Shown here: positions 1 through 8,706 of the stretch, one piece after another | Layout of the letters: every line of letters starts with the position of its first letter | How positions within the stretch are numbered: the stretch's first letter is position 1 | Assembly (NCBI GenBank): GCA_902727855.1 | Contig: CACVAS010000030.1 | Location: 62,001-126,000, forward strand | Length of the DNA stretch: 64,000 nt | Direction of reading: 5' to 3' | Source: an uncultured Sulfurovum sp. | GTDB lineage: Bacteria; Campylobacterota; Campylobacteria; Campylobacterales; Sulfurovaceae | Position numbers and translations under genes: made by a program | Notes under the pieces: generated by a model | Seen by the model: only the letters and a program-made list of their open reading frames with translations | Databases searched by the model: none | Told to the model about the DNA's origin: nothing

Positions 1-274
1 GACCTTCTTGTAGTGTGATAGAGTCTAACCCTTCACTCTCTTGCTCACTACCTACTAAGACATCGAACATACCACTTGCATCTGACTCGTAGCCAGAGTA
101 GAGACCGTAAAATTGTGTGCCCTCTTGTAGTTTAGGAACAACCTCTTCATAAAACTTTCCCCAAAGTGGTGCTATTTTTTGTGTGTCTACATTCATCTCG
201 TCTGCGTTTTTTGTTCTTGTCTTAAGTCCATAAATGGTTTTAGATGTGACATCAATCTTTTTAATATTTGGCAT
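1..274 (-). CDS. GyrI-like / effector-binding domain protein (3' part outside window)
   Basis: The reading frame starts at an ATG preceded by a good AGGAGA site and runs out of the window after about 91 residues. The visible part begins MPNIKKIDVTSKTIYGLK and continues with a WGKFYEEV stretch and GLYSGYESDASGMFDVLVG. That layout matches the GyrI-like (AraC effector-binding / SOUL-type) small-molecule-binding fold, which occurs alone or attached to regulators. No DNA-binding domain precedes it here, so it is probably a stand-alone binding-domain protein. The AEC transporter gene follows on the other side of its start, on the same strand but upstream. The ligand cannot be told, and the family call is moderate because the protein is truncated by the window edge. 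Confidence 0.6.
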   Translation of the reverse strand, partial: MPNIKKIDVTSKTIYGLKTRTKNADEMNVDTQKIAPLWGKFYEEVVPKLQEGTQFYGLYSGYESDASGMFDVLVGSEQESEGLDSITLQEG

Positions 275-282
275 ATAATCTC

Positions 283-1182
283 CTAAGTTATTATCTGATA
301 TAAAATAAATGTACTCATAAACGAAAGTACAATACCATAACCCACAATGGCATTACTCAGTCTTGGTGCTAACCCAACAAATGACGCCATGGCAGCTGCT
401 GTTATCATAGAAGACATCCCTGCTTCCATGATGGAGACCTGAGCACTCAAGCCCTCCCACCCAAAGAGAGTACACATTACTAGTGCAACCACTGGTGCAA
501 AGATGAGTTTGACTAAAAGTGCAAAAGTAAAAGCTTTTACCTCTTCTTTGGGTAGTTTAAACTGCATTTGTAAACCTACAGCAACCAGGGCAAAAGGCAC
601 GATGGTAGCAGCCAAGAAAGTAAATATGTCATTCATTACTGGCAAAAACGTCACATCTCGTAAAAACATTGCTACAACAAGTGTTACAAATGGAGGAAAA
701 ACAACTATCTTGTAGAGTATAATTTTTAGACTGACCGCACTTTTAGCTGAGTAGTACGCTGCTATGACCGTACCATAGGTCGCTAGAGCTAAAAAAGTAC
801 CCAGCTGATCATAGATGACAATGTAAGGAAGCGCGGCATCTCCAAAATATGCTGTAATGACAGGGATACCTAAAAAGGAACTATTGGTAAGTACAGCTAC
901 TAGCATGAGTGAACCGGTTATCTCTTTACTAAATGCTAGGTACTTTGAAACAAAAAAGACTAAAAGAGCACTAAGTCCCATCACACTCCAAGAGACTGCC
1001 ACAGGAACCAATGCACCTGAAGTAAAATCAAGTTTTGGTATCTGCAAGAGTATCATCGCGGGTAAAGAGAGGTAGATGACAAACTTGTTTAAGTAGTGTG
1101 CCAAGTTTGCAGGTACTACAGAGAGGTTTTTGATGCTGTACCCTATGAGGACATAGACTAGTATAAGTATAAAGTTTATCAT
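283..1182 (-). CDS. AEC (auxin efflux carrier) family transporter
   Basis: This 299-residue polytopic membrane protein has about 8-10 hydrophobic segments and almost no soluble domain. The N-terminal half contains PAMILLQIPKL and the central stretch carries LTNSSFLGIPVITAYFG. This N(S/T)-x-FLG-P pattern is typical of the AEC family (YfdV, MleP, MdcF types). The C-terminal half has EAGMSSMITAAAMA. Family members move small organic anions such as malate or malonate across the inner membrane. The ATG is preceded by AGAGG at a good distance. The malate:quinone oxidoreductase gene lies upstream on the same strand, which would fit a dicarboxylate substrate, but that is only inference from position. 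Confidence 0.8.
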   Translation of the reverse strand: MINFILILVYVLIGYSIKNLSVVPANLAHYLNKFVIYLSLPAMILLQIPKLDFTSGALVPVAVSWSVMGLSALLVFFVSKYLAFSKEITGSLMLVAVLTNSSFLGIPVITAYFGDAALPYIVIYDQLGTFLALATYGTVIAAYYSAKSAVSLKIILYKIVVFPPFVTLVVAMFLRDVTFLPVMNDIFTFLAATIVPFALVAVGLQMQFKLPKEEVKAFTFALLVKLIFAPVVALVMCTLFGWEGLSAQVSIMEAGMSSMITAAAMASFVGLAPRLSNAIVGYGIVLSFMSTFILYQIIT

Positions 1183-1367
1183 CTACTACCTCTTCTCTTT
1201 TTAAGTTCTTAGTACTTTAAGTTCTCGTATATTTTTATGTAAGTGTACCACTACAACTTGAAGTGTATCTGTCTGATAACTAGTACTTTTTAGTCCATTG
1301 GGCTTTAGCAATGAACTTTGAAAGCAATGTAAAATACTTAAAATATAAGTCAATGTATACTGGTTTT

Positions 1368-2687
1368 TTACAAGAGCTCCTCTGTATGCTTTTTAGTATC
1401 AAATGTAGTGCCTAAGTAGTCACAAATATATTGTGCATCTGTCATGGCAATGGACAGTGAACTAGAGGCTCCTGGACTAGGTGTCATATTGAAGATGATG
1501 CCATCATTTTTTAATTTCACTTCACCCATAAGTAGTTCATGCTTACTCTTATCTACAATTTGAGGACGCATACCTCCATATTTTTTTGCAAATACAATAT
1601 CTGAAGCTTTTAGAGAAGGGATGATTTTTTGTGCATCATAAATAAACACTTCTTTACCAAGTAGAGGAATCTCTTCAACGACATTACGAACGATGTAATT
1701 TCTTATGGTTTTATCTTTGAGCAAATTCATATAGACTTTTGTAGCATCTCTATCTATATTTAACGCACTAATTAAGTCTCTTACATGTAAAGCCTGATAA
1801 CGTTCTAACTTAGGAAGCGCAAATGCTGTAGGACCAAAACGTGTGTTCCACTCTTGCGTACAGTCTGGGTCTGCATGTACAGCTGCAAAAGGGAGTTTTG
1901 GATTTTGCATTGTGTAGACTTTTGCATTAAGATACTTTTTTTTACTAAAGAAAAAACTACCCCCAATAGGCAATACAGCATACTCTTTTCCGTAACCCAT
2001 AGACTGTGCAAAAAGTAGCGAATAAGACCCCGCATTTACAACAACGCTCTTTGCATTAAATGTTGTTGTATCAGTAGTAATTGTATAGGTTTTATCTGTA
2101 TTTCTAACAATTTTCATGACTTCTTCATTGTAACGTATTTGTATATTTTTTTCTGTATCAAGTGCCTCTTGCGTGAAACTTTCACTCAACTTTTTAAAGT
2201 CAACTGTGGTTATTTGTCCTTTAGCTCCCATTGCTAAAATAGGTACTTTTCTTTTTTCTAACAGTTTAGGCTCAATGTCCAATAACATCTCTTCATCCCA
2301 TAACTCTAAATATGGGTAAAGTGATTTAAAGCGTTCATAACGCTCTTTAAGGTTGGCTATTTCTACTTCTCCGACAGCTAAAACCATTTTATTGCTTATG
2401 AATCCTAATGTACCAAGACCATCATGATTTTCGATGTACTTGGCTATCATAGAAGAAGATGTTTTGACTACTTTTGCTTTATCATAAGAGTAATTCGTTT
2501 CTATGTCTCCAACATGTAAGGTCTGAGAGTTGGATGTTGGATGTGAGTTTAACATACTCATCTCTTCATATTTTTCAAAGAGAATAATATTTTTTATATC
2601 CGTATATTTTGCAAGTGTAAACAGAAGTGAAGCGCCTGCTACTCCACCACCTACTATGGCAGTATCAAAGAGTTTATTGATAGGCAT
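1368..2687 (-). CDS. mqo: Malate:quinone oxidoreductase, FAD-dependent
   Basis: The 439-residue protein opens with a Rossmann FAD motif, AIVGGGVAGASLLF, followed by LFEKYEEMSMLNSHPTSNSQTLHVGD. That block is characteristic of the epsilonproteobacterial malate:quinone oxidoreductase group. It oxidises malate to oxaloacetate at the inner face of the membrane and passes electrons to the (mena)quinone pool, replacing NAD-dependent malate dehydrogenase in the TCA cycle. The C-terminus holds a second flavin-contacting region, MTPSPGASSSLSIAMTDA. The length is a little under the approximately 450-490 of other Mqo groups. AGGGGG precedes the ATG. It sits 22 nt downstream of the ArsC-like gene. The related L-2-hydroxyglutarate oxidase family is the main alternative. 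Confidence 0.82.
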   Translation of the reverse strand: MPINKLFDTAIVGGGVAGASLLFTLAKYTDIKNIILFEKYEEMSMLNSHPTSNSQTLHVGDIETNYSYDKAKVVKTSSSMIAKYIENHDGLGTLGFISNKMVLAVGEVEIANLKERYERFKSLYPYLELWDEEMLLDIEPKLLEKRKVPILAMGAKGQITTVDFKKLSESFTQEALDTEKNIQIRYNEEVMKIVRNTDKTYTITTDTTTFNAKSVVVNAGSYSLLFAQSMGYGKEYAVLPIGGSFFFSKKKYLNAKVYTMQNPKLPFAAVHADPDCTQEWNTRFGPTAFALPKLERYQALHVRDLISALNIDRDATKVYMNLLKDKTIRNYIVRNVVEEIPLLGKEVFIYDAQKIIPSLKASDIVFAKKYGGMRPQIVDKSKHELLMGEVKLKNDGIIFNMTPSPGASSSLSIAMTDAQYICDYLGTTFDTKKHTEELL

Positions 2688-2709
2688 TATGCCCCCTTAT
2701 GTAGAGATT

Positions 2710-3051
2710 TTATAGAAATAATGCTTTGTAGTCATCTTCATTATAGGTTACATGCACTTTACCATCTCCATACTCAATGACTGGACGTTTTAACAAGTAG
2801 TTCTCTTTTGCCATCCATGTTATTTTACCTTCATCATCAAGGTTTAACTCTTTGAGTTTTAAATCACGGTATTTTTTACCTTTGTTATTAAAAAGTATAT
2901 TGATATCTACTTGCTCAAGCCATTCTCGTATTTTTGTTTCATCCACAGATGTTACTTTATAGTCTACAAACTCAAATTCTATGTGATTGTCTTTCAAAAA
3001 TTTTCTTGCTTTACCCACAGTTGAACAGGTTTTTATGCCGTACATTACCAT
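2710..3051 (-). CDS. ArsC/Spx/YffB-family glutaredoxin-fold protein
   Basis: This small 113-residue protein has the ArsC-like thioredoxin fold. The N-terminus MVMYGIKTCSTVGKARKFL matches the YffB pattern (GIK-C-x4-KA), with one active-site cysteine and no CxxC. The C-terminal KRPVIEYGDG is the usual cis-proline plus glycine part of the family. Relatives include arsenate reductase ArsC, the regulator Spx and E. coli YffB. With a single Cys in this context it is better called an ArsC-family protein than an arsenate reductase. It is the first gene before mqo on the minus strand with a short spacer, so the two are probably co-transcribed. No arsenic genes lie nearby. Confidence 0.75.
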   Translation of the reverse strand: MVMYGIKTCSTVGKARKFLKDNHIEFEFVDYKVTSVDETKIREWLEQVDINILFNNKGKKYRDLKLKELNLDDEGKITWMAKENYLLKRPVIEYGDGKVHVTYNEDDYKALFL

Positions 3052-3097
3052 TTTATATCCTTAGAAATTGATTGCACTATTGTATCTCGTTACGCTT

Positions 3098-4429
3098 CTA
3101 TTGCGACTTCGCAATAAATCGAAGCCATACATAACCAAAAAGTCCTGCAAAGAGTGAGGCTGCGAGTATTCCTACTTTAGCTTGGAAAATCAATTCAGCA
3201 TTACCCATAAATGCTAAGTCGGCTACAAAGATAGACATGGTAAAACCAATACCTCCTAAAAATGCTACACCAAAAATTTGGTTCATACTGCTTCCTTTTG
3301 GAAGTGTTGCCATCTTCAACTTAATCGCCAACCAAGCAACCCCAAAGATACCTAACACTTTTCCAAGTATCAGCCCTCCAATAATTCCCATAGATACAGG
3401 TGTCATAATCGTTGTACCAATAGAGCTAAAGTCTATAGCTATCCCTGCATTTGCCAATGCAAAAAGTGGGATAACAATAAGCGCAACCGGTAGATGCAAG
3501 TCATTTTCCAACTTGGCTGCTGGTGTACCTATTTCCTTAATGTTATCTTCAAGCTTTAAAAGAAGCGCTTTTTGTCTTTCATTCATCCCCTCTTTTTCAT
3601 CTACAGGGTAAGAGTCATATTCGTCAAGTAATTCTTTGGCATCTTGTCTAAAACTTCCTGGTGCACGTTTGGGCTTAGAAGGAATAGCAAGTGCAGCGAT
3701 AACCCCTGCAATGGTAGCGTGCACGCCAGACTCTAACATGAAAAACCACATAAGAAGCCCTACAATAAAGTAAGGCAAAATCATATGTATACCAAAACGG
3801 TTAAAAACCACCATAATAAGAAACATAACTCCTGCCATGATAAGTGGCAATGTATGTATCTGCTCTGTATAAAAAAGTGCGATAACCAAAACAGCACCTA
3901 GGTCATCGACAATGGCAAGGGCTACCAAAAATGTCACCAATGCAGGAGGCACACGTTTACCTAAAAGTACCAAAGCTGAAATGGCAAAAGCAATGTCTGT
4001 TGCCATAGGAATACCCCACCCTACAGAACCATCCGTACCTGCATTGATATACATATAAATAAGTGCAGGAAATATCATACCACCAATCGCTGCCAAGATA
4101 GGTAAAATAGCCACTTTAATATTTGAAAGTTCTCCTACCATAACCTCTCTTTTTATTTCAAGCCCAATAATAAAAAAGAAAATTGCCATCAACCCATCAT
4201 TAATCCAATGATGAATGGTATGAGAAAGCTTCCATGTTCCTACACTGAAATCTATTTTCGTGTGAAAAAAATGTGCATACGTTTCTGCTAAAGGTGAATT
4301 GGCAAGAATAAGTGCGAGTATTGTCATAAACATAAGCACAAAACCTGTTGTGGTTTGTGCATGAAGAAAGTGTTCAAAAGGTGTAGCAAGTTTTTTAAAA
4401 GCTTTTTCCCATGGGGCGCAAAATTTCAT
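3098..4429 (-). CDS. nhaA: Na+/H+ antiporter NhaA
   Basis: This 443-residue inner-membrane antiporter shows the full NhaA signature. MATDIAFAISALVLLGKRVP is followed by VALAIVDDLGAVLVIALFY, whose adjacent Asp pair corresponds to the D163/D164 transport site of E. coli NhaA. About 12 transmembrane segments are visible. A hydrophilic stretch around residues 255-300 (RQDAKELLDEYDSYPVDEKEGMNER) makes the loop longer than in E. coli. NhaA exports Na+ in exchange for H+, which suits a marine or brackish organism. It starts 185 nt from the divergent periplasmic-protein gene at 4615. The NhaA call is secure; any special regulation is not visible. Confidence 0.95.
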   Translation of the reverse strand: MKFCAPWEKAFKKLATPFEHFLHAQTTTGFVLMFMTILALILANSPLAETYAHFFHTKIDFSVGTWKLSHTIHHWINDGLMAIFFFIIGLEIKREVMVGELSNIKVAILPILAAIGGMIFPALIYMYINAGTDGSVGWGIPMATDIAFAISALVLLGKRVPPALVTFLVALAIVDDLGAVLVIALFYTEQIHTLPLIMAGVMFLIMVVFNRFGIHMILPYFIVGLLMWFFMLESGVHATIAGVIAALAIPSKPKRAPGSFRQDAKELLDEYDSYPVDEKEGMNERQKALLLKLEDNIKEIGTPAAKLENDLHLPVALIVIPLFALANAGIAIDFSSIGTTIMTPVSMGIIGGLILGKVLGIFGVAWLAIKLKMATLPKGSSMNQIFGVAFLGGIGFTMSIFVADLAFMGNAELIFQAKVGILAASLFAGLFGYVWLRFIAKSQ

Positions 4430-4614
4430 TGTATGTCTCTTATGTTGAATTATCTATAGAATAGATTCGCATTATACAAAACTACTATTAATGATATAGT
4501 TAATCTTTCAAGTATATAACAAAAAATTATTAATATTATAACTTTAATAATATATTAAGGTGGAGATATGTATACTAACATAAGTTAAACAAATTAAATA
4601 CATAAGGAAATAAA

Positions 4615-5175
4615 ATGAAAAATTTATTTATAAGCACGTTATTACTATTAAGTATAAACGTTGCACAGGCAGAAACAAATTCAGATATTGAAATATGTAA
4701 GACATATATCAATAAAGCTACAACCTATCAATCTACTATGAAAAGTGACCCAATATCACAAGCTACGTTTGCTTTTTATAAAGATGAGGTTGTAAGTCAC
4801 TGTGGTAGCATCGTTGCGAAAATACCATTTGATAAAAACTTTTTTGTTAATAATTTAATGAAAACAGACACTAAAAATGTAGAAAATTGTAAACTTTCTA
4901 TTAAAATGGCGAAAGCATCTGTTGAAGATGGCAATATATCTCCATTTTCTGTACATGCACATAAAATTAACATTATTGACAATTGTGGAACACTGGTAGC
5001 AAAAAAAGCACCTACCTTTTGTCTTTTTGATATAGTAGACAATTCAAAAGAAGATTTAAAAAATCGTTGTATTGCATCTATACAAAAAGCACATGCAGAC
5101 ACTAATCCTAAAACACTACAGATGCATAAGGAAGATATAGTCGCTAACTGTGGGAAACTACACTCAACGCTATAA
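4615..5175 (+). CDS. Periplasmic protein with three cysteine-pair repeats, unknown function
   Basis: The 186-residue protein has a clear signal peptide, MKNLFISTLLLLSINVAQA, with cleavage before ETNS. After it come three imperfect repeats of roughly 45-60 residues. Each opens with a Cys (ICKTYINKA, NCKLSIKMA, RCIASIQKA) and closes with HCG or NCG followed by (S/T/K)(I/L)VAK or KLHS. A Lys/His-rich helix containing HK or YKDE lies in between. Six of the seven cysteines are thus paired by position, which suggests one disulfide or one metal/haem-independent clip per repeat. No CxxCH haem site is present. I do not recognise a family. It is monocistronic with an AAGGAAA-type site before the ATG and a hairpin terminator directly after it. 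Confidence 0.8.
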   Translation: MKNLFISTLLLLSINVAQAETNSDIEICKTYINKATTYQSTMKSDPISQATFAFYKDEVVSHCGSIVAKIPFDKNFFVNNLMKTDTKNVENCKLSIKMAKASVEDGNISPFSVHAHKINIIDNCGTLVAKKAPTFCLFDIVDNSKEDLKNRCIASIQKAHADTNPKTLQMHKEDIVANCGKLHSTL

Positions 5176-5185
5176 TCATCCTTTT

Positions 5186-5210
5186 AACACTCCAAAAAAC
5201 TTGGAGTGTT
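5186..5210 (+). terminator. Rho-independent terminator after the Cys-repeat protein
   Basis: A perfect 10-bp stem (AACACTCCAA / TTGGAGTGTT) with a 5-nt AAAAC loop lies 11 nt after the stop codon of the upstream gene. Its U-tract is weak (TTTC). It could serve both this gene and the converging FMN-protein gene. Confidence 0.75.
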
Positions 5211-5291
5211 TCTACACACTCTTCTTCGAAATGTCTTTTCCACACTTATTCTTTGGTATCACTATTAGGTCTACTATAGTCAGTTCAACAA

Positions 5292-6983
5292 CTAGTGCCT
5301 TAATTTAAGGTCAGTGGTTGATAATTCTGAGATTTTAGTTTTTCCCATAACAGCTAAAAGGGCGCGTACACCATGTAGCAGTTCATGATGATAACTCGCA
5401 ATATGCTTAGCTTTTTCCAACACAAGAAACTTACTTCGTTTCCCTTCATCCATAGTTGCCAAACCTACTGGACAATTGTGCCCCCCAGCACCAGAACACT
5501 CTCTTGCACGTATACACCCAGCAGATATCATAAACCCTCTGGCTATATTAATAAAATCAGCGCCATGGCATAAAAGTTCTACAACATCATCAGGTGTCAG
5601 TACTTTTTCTGCTGCAATGATTTTAATGTCATCTCTTAACCCATACGCTTCTAATACTTCTGTGACGATAGATAATGCCTCTTTAATTCCTAACCCAATA
5701 CGGGACATCATCTCTAGTGGTGCAGTACCTGAGCCACCATCACCACCGTCTATAGTGATAAAATCTGGAATACTTAATCCCTCTTTTTTCCTAGCCTGCA
5801 GTGCTTTGGCGTAGAGTTCAAAATCTTCTCTCGTTGAAATAACTATTTTAAAACCAACAGGTTTTTCAGACAATGACTGGAGTTCAGAAATAAAATCAAA
5901 AAAACTTTTCATACTGGTTGCATACGGAAATCTATTAGGGCTTATAAGATCTTGATGTGCAGGTATGCCTCTATAGTAAGCAATATCATCACTTACTTTG
6001 GTTGCAAGAAGTTTACCTCCAGTCTGCTTTGCACCTTGTGCAAGTTTAATCTCTGTCATTTTTGCAAAACGCATGACTTTTTTGTAACGTTCCTTATCAA
6101 AACTACCATCATGATGCCGTACACCATACAATCCTGAACCTATTTGAAATGTAATATCGGGTATATGTTCTGGTACCGATGTTGGAAAGCTGTCAATACT
6201 TTTTTTCCAGTCAATACGAAAATAGAGTAGTTTATGATTGTCAAATATAAATGAACCTCTATCTTTCTGACGTACAACCATATTTCTATATACTCTTTGA
6301 GAGACTTCACGGTTCGTGAAAATACGTAATATTTTATAGACAAACTTAGCAAAAAATGTCCCTACTTTGATTTCTAAATAATCTGTAGACTCACAATCTT
6401 TTAAATTAAGTGTTGCCAAAAAGTTTGATGTTAATCCACCCTCACCTGTATTGATAGGAAAATTTTCCCTATATGCACCAATAGAAAATGCCCTAGTTCC
6501 CTCTGGCGAGATAGCACCATCACTCATCGCAGAACGCCCTATGATGCTTTTAGCAACAAATGGATGAGCTCTTTTATTTCCAAACACAACAGAAAATTCT
6601 TTTTGAACTTCGTCTATTTCGTTGACAAAATTAGCATGTTTAAATCGTACATCTTGACTGCCATAAGGTTTGGTTGTAGAAAAAGACAAATAAGGGTTTT
6701 TATTTTCTGAAACCTTCGAAATCCATTCTAACTTTTCAAAAGAGTCATAAAAGGTTTCATCACCAAAGTATTGACGCATGGGATTTCTTAACATATAAAA
6801 CAAGTAACGTAACCGTCCAATAAGAGGATAGTTAATGAGTAATTGATTGTTACGTTGAACAAACCTATCATAAATAAATAGTGCAAATAAAACCAATAGT
6901 AGTACTGTAGTCAGTACTTTGGTAAGTAAACTCCAATCGGCTGATAGTAAGGGAATATCTTGTAGAAGTATTTCACTATTCAT
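5292..6983 (-). CDS. Membrane-anchored FMN-binding glutamate-synthase-family protein
   Basis: The 563-residue protein starts with one transmembrane segment (about residues 20-42, VLTTVLLLVLFALFIYD) and continues as the FMN-binding/synthase domain of glutamate synthase. The flavin site TIDGGDGGSGTAPLEMM is present, as is the triple-cysteine cluster site CIRARECSGAGGHNCPVGLAT, which in GltB binds a 3Fe-4S cluster. It has no N-terminal glutamine amidotransferase domain and no C-terminal GXGXG domain. It therefore cannot be a full GltB; the real gltB is at the other end of this window. Such stand-alone proteins are annotated 'FMN-binding glutamate synthase family' and their reaction is generally unknown. 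Its ATG overlaps the UGA stop of the DoxX gene by 4 nt. Confidence 0.85.
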   Translation of the reverse strand: MNSEILLQDIPLLSADWSLLTKVLTTVLLLVLFALFIYDRFVQRNNQLLINYPLIGRLRYLFYMLRNPMRQYFGDETFYDSFEKLEWISKVSENKNPYLSFSTTKPYGSQDVRFKHANFVNEIDEVQKEFSVVFGNKRAHPFVAKSIIGRSAMSDGAISPEGTRAFSIGAYRENFPINTGEGGLTSNFLATLNLKDCESTDYLEIKVGTFFAKFVYKILRIFTNREVSQRVYRNMVVRQKDRGSFIFDNHKLLYFRIDWKKSIDSFPTSVPEHIPDITFQIGSGLYGVRHHDGSFDKERYKKVMRFAKMTEIKLAQGAKQTGGKLLATKVSDDIAYYRGIPAHQDLISPNRFPYATSMKSFFDFISELQSLSEKPVGFKIVISTREDFELYAKALQARKKEGLSIPDFITIDGGDGGSGTAPLEMMSRIGLGIKEALSIVTEVLEAYGLRDDIKIIAAEKVLTPDDVVELLCHGADFINIARGFMISAGCIRARECSGAGGHNCPVGLATMDEGKRSKFLVLEKAKHIASYHHELLHGVRALLAVMGKTKISELSTTDLKLRH

Positions 6984-7420
6984 TGATTTCCATCCTTAAA
7001 TAAAAAATTGTCAAATGAGTATTTTCCTCCTCCATAAGAAGCCAAAACAAACAAAAACAGAAGATAGTAAAGAGGTATTTCAATGCCATTATTGGCTACA
7101 GAAAAACCGTGAGTTAGATGGACAAAAAAGATAGCACCAACCATAACACAGGCTAGTAAAAAAGCAATTTGACGGGTAAAAAGCCCCAATATAAGCAAGA
7201 CTATACCCAGGGTCTCCAACATGGAAACCACATAGGCTAAAAAAGTATAAAATGGTATTGATATACTTTCAAACCACTTAGCCGTTGCAGTGATGTCACT
7301 TAGTTTCAATAGCGCTGGCTTGCTAAACCCATAAGCTAACATCAACCTTACAGCCAAAATCATTAAGTGTTTGGGATATGAAAAAAGGACAGACAGTTCC
7401 CCTAAAAAGTTTTTAAACAT
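6980..7420 (-). CDS. DoxX-family membrane protein
   Basis: This 146-residue integral membrane protein has four hydrophobic segments, of DoxX/SURF4-like type (MLAYGFSKPALLKLSDITATAKWFESISIP, then LETLGIVLLILGLFTRQIAF). I use the ATG at 7420 because GAGGAG sits 6 nt before it. A longer reading from 7441 would turn that ribosome site into codons. The stop is UGA and overlaps the start of the downstream FMN protein gene (ATGA), so the two are translationally coupled and probably work together. DoxX proteins are linked to thiol/quinone and oxidative-stress chemistry, but the role here is not known. Confidence 0.78.
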   Translation of the reverse strand: MFKNFLGELSVLFSYPKHLMILAVRLMLAYGFSKPALLKLSDITATAKWFESISIPFYTFLAYVVSMLETLGIVLLILGLFTRQIAFLLACVMVGAIFFVHLTHGFSVANNGIEIPLYYLLFLFVLASYGGGKYSFDNFLFKDGNQ

Positions 7421-7446
7421 ATGATTCTCCTCAATACACAAACTTT

Positions 7447-7476
7447 ACATAGTAGATAGTATACAATTTACTATGT
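7447..7476. promoter_or_regulatory. Inverted repeat in the divergent doxX / MBL intergenic region
   Basis: Perfect 8-bp arms ACATAGTA (7447-7454) and TACTATGT (7469-7476), 14 nt apart, lie in the 79-bp gap between two divergently transcribed units. It is a plausible operator for a shared regulator. No regulator gene is adjacent. Confidence 0.4.
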
Positions 7477-7499
7477 GTAATATTTATGTAGGAGAAAAT

Positions 7500-8390
7500 A
7501 TGAAAAAAATACTTTTTTTAATGGTATGGCTCAGTCCATTGATACTTTTAGCCAATACTTCCGTAGCGCTACAAGTCTTAGGTTCTGGTGGGCCAGAAAG
7601 CGGAGATAAGCGTGCTTCAACTGCCTACATAATTTGGATAGATGGGAAGAGTCGTATTTTAATTGATTTTGGTGGAGGTGCTTCACTGCGTTTTGAAGAG
7701 GTCAATGCCAACATAGCAGACTTAGATGTGATATTACTCACTCACCTACATGTAGACCATACAGCTGATCTTCCTGCACTACTAAAGTCTTCTTTCTTTA
7801 CACATGCTTCTGGGAAACTACATATTTTTGGGCCAGATAAAAATATTTTCATGCCTAGTACAGATGATTTTATAGAGAGACTCTTTAAAAATGCTAAGGG
7901 TGCATGGCAATATTTGGGTGACCATCTAGACGGTCAAGCAAGACTGCAACTAAAAACACACAACATTCGTAAAAACCATAAAGCATCACTCATTTATAAA
8001 AATGGCTCCATGACTATTCAAGCTATCTCCGTACACCATGGTCCTATTCCTGCCATTGCCTATAGGGTCAACATAGGAAACAAAAGTATCACTTTTTCAG
8101 GTGACATGAGTGGTCAGTACCATACACTAGAGACATTGGCAAAAAACACCAACATACTCGTAGCACACAACGCAGTACCTCAAAATGCGTCAGGTGTAGC
8201 CACACAACTACATATGAAGCCAAGTACCATAGGACAAATTGCACAAAAAGCCACACCTAAAAAACTCATACTCTCACACAGAATGCTACGTACCTTGGGA
8301 AAAGAGAAAGAGACAAAACGTGAGATTAGAAAATACTATAAAGGCCCTATACAGTTTGCCAATGACAAAAGTTATTATAAGGTTCGGTAA
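7500..8390 (+). CDS. Secreted metallo-beta-lactamase-fold hydrolase
   Basis: The 296-residue protein has a signal peptide (MKKILFLMVWLSPLILLA) and the metal-binding motif LLTHLHVDHTADLP, the HxHxDH signature of the MBL fold. Later ligands are seen in the HHGPIPA region (about residue 180), TFSGDMSG and LSHRML. The layout resembles RNase Z-like or arylsulfatase-like periplasmic MBL proteins, but the export signal rules out an RNase Z role. The start at 7500 follows TAGGAGA by 5 nt; an upstream in-frame ATG at 7473 has no such site. It is transcribed away from the DoxX operon. The substrate is unknown. Confidence 0.85.
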   Translation: MKKILFLMVWLSPLILLANTSVALQVLGSGGPESGDKRASTAYIIWIDGKSRILIDFGGGASLRFEEVNANIADLDVILLTHLHVDHTADLPALLKSSFFTHASGKLHIFGPDKNIFMPSTDDFIERLFKNAKGAWQYLGDHLDGQARLQLKTHNIRKNHKASLIYKNGSMTIQAISVHHGPIPAIAYRVNIGNKSITFSGDMSGQYHTLETLAKNTNILVAHNAVPQNASGVATQLHMKPSTIGQIAQKATPKKLILSHRMLRTLGKEKETKREIRKYYKGPIQFANDKSYYKVR

Positions 8391-8455
8391 ATTTAATAAT
8401 GAAAAGGGTTTTATACCTCTGAATACACTCTCTTGCATGTTAAGATGTATTCTGA

Positions 8456-8486
8456 TTGTTTGTATAGGCATTACTTTTGATATAAT
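8456..8486 (+). promoter_or_regulatory. Candidate promoter of the CopG-type module
   Basis: A consensus -10 hexamer TATAAT lies at 8481-8486, 31 nt before the first ATG of the pair. A weak -35-like TTGTTT lies near 8456. Only the -10 is convincing. Confidence 0.45.
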
Positions 8487-8517
8487 GTTTGTTCAATAAA
8501 TAGTTAGGTTAATAAAT

Positions 8518-8706
8518 ATGAACGAATTAATTCATGAAGTATGGGAAGAATTTGATAATGAACAGGTCCTGCCAGGATGCTGTTTAGCAGGACCAGATGG
8601 TGATGGTTTTCGTGCATTATTAAGCTCAAATGCACGTTTAAAAATAGTATTTAAAGCATCAAACCACAAGGAGATTAAACTTTATGAAAGCATCAGAGCT
8701 AGATAA
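8518..8706 (+). CDS. Small conserved-looking protein upstream of CopG antitoxin
   Basis: This 62-residue protein (MNELIHEVWEEFDNEQVLP, then GCCLAGPDGDGFRALLSSNARLK) overlaps the following CopG-type gene by 23 nt, so the two form one operon. The CCLAGPxGDxFR stretch resembles a family of uncharacterised small proteins I recall only weakly. It is not a RelE or PIN protein. By position it would be the partner, possibly the toxin, of the ribbon-helix-helix protein. An 8-bp inverted repeat (8565-8572 with 8587-8594) lies inside the coding region over the LPGCCLAGP codons. Function is unproven. Confidence 0.55.
   Translation: MNELIHEVWEEFDNEQVLPGCCLAGPDGDGFRALLSSNARLKIVFKASNHKEIKLYESIRAR

Noticed and set aside
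7421-7441. Longer DoxX start at 7441
   Set aside because: Its extra codons are the GAGGAG ribosome site of the ATG at 7420.
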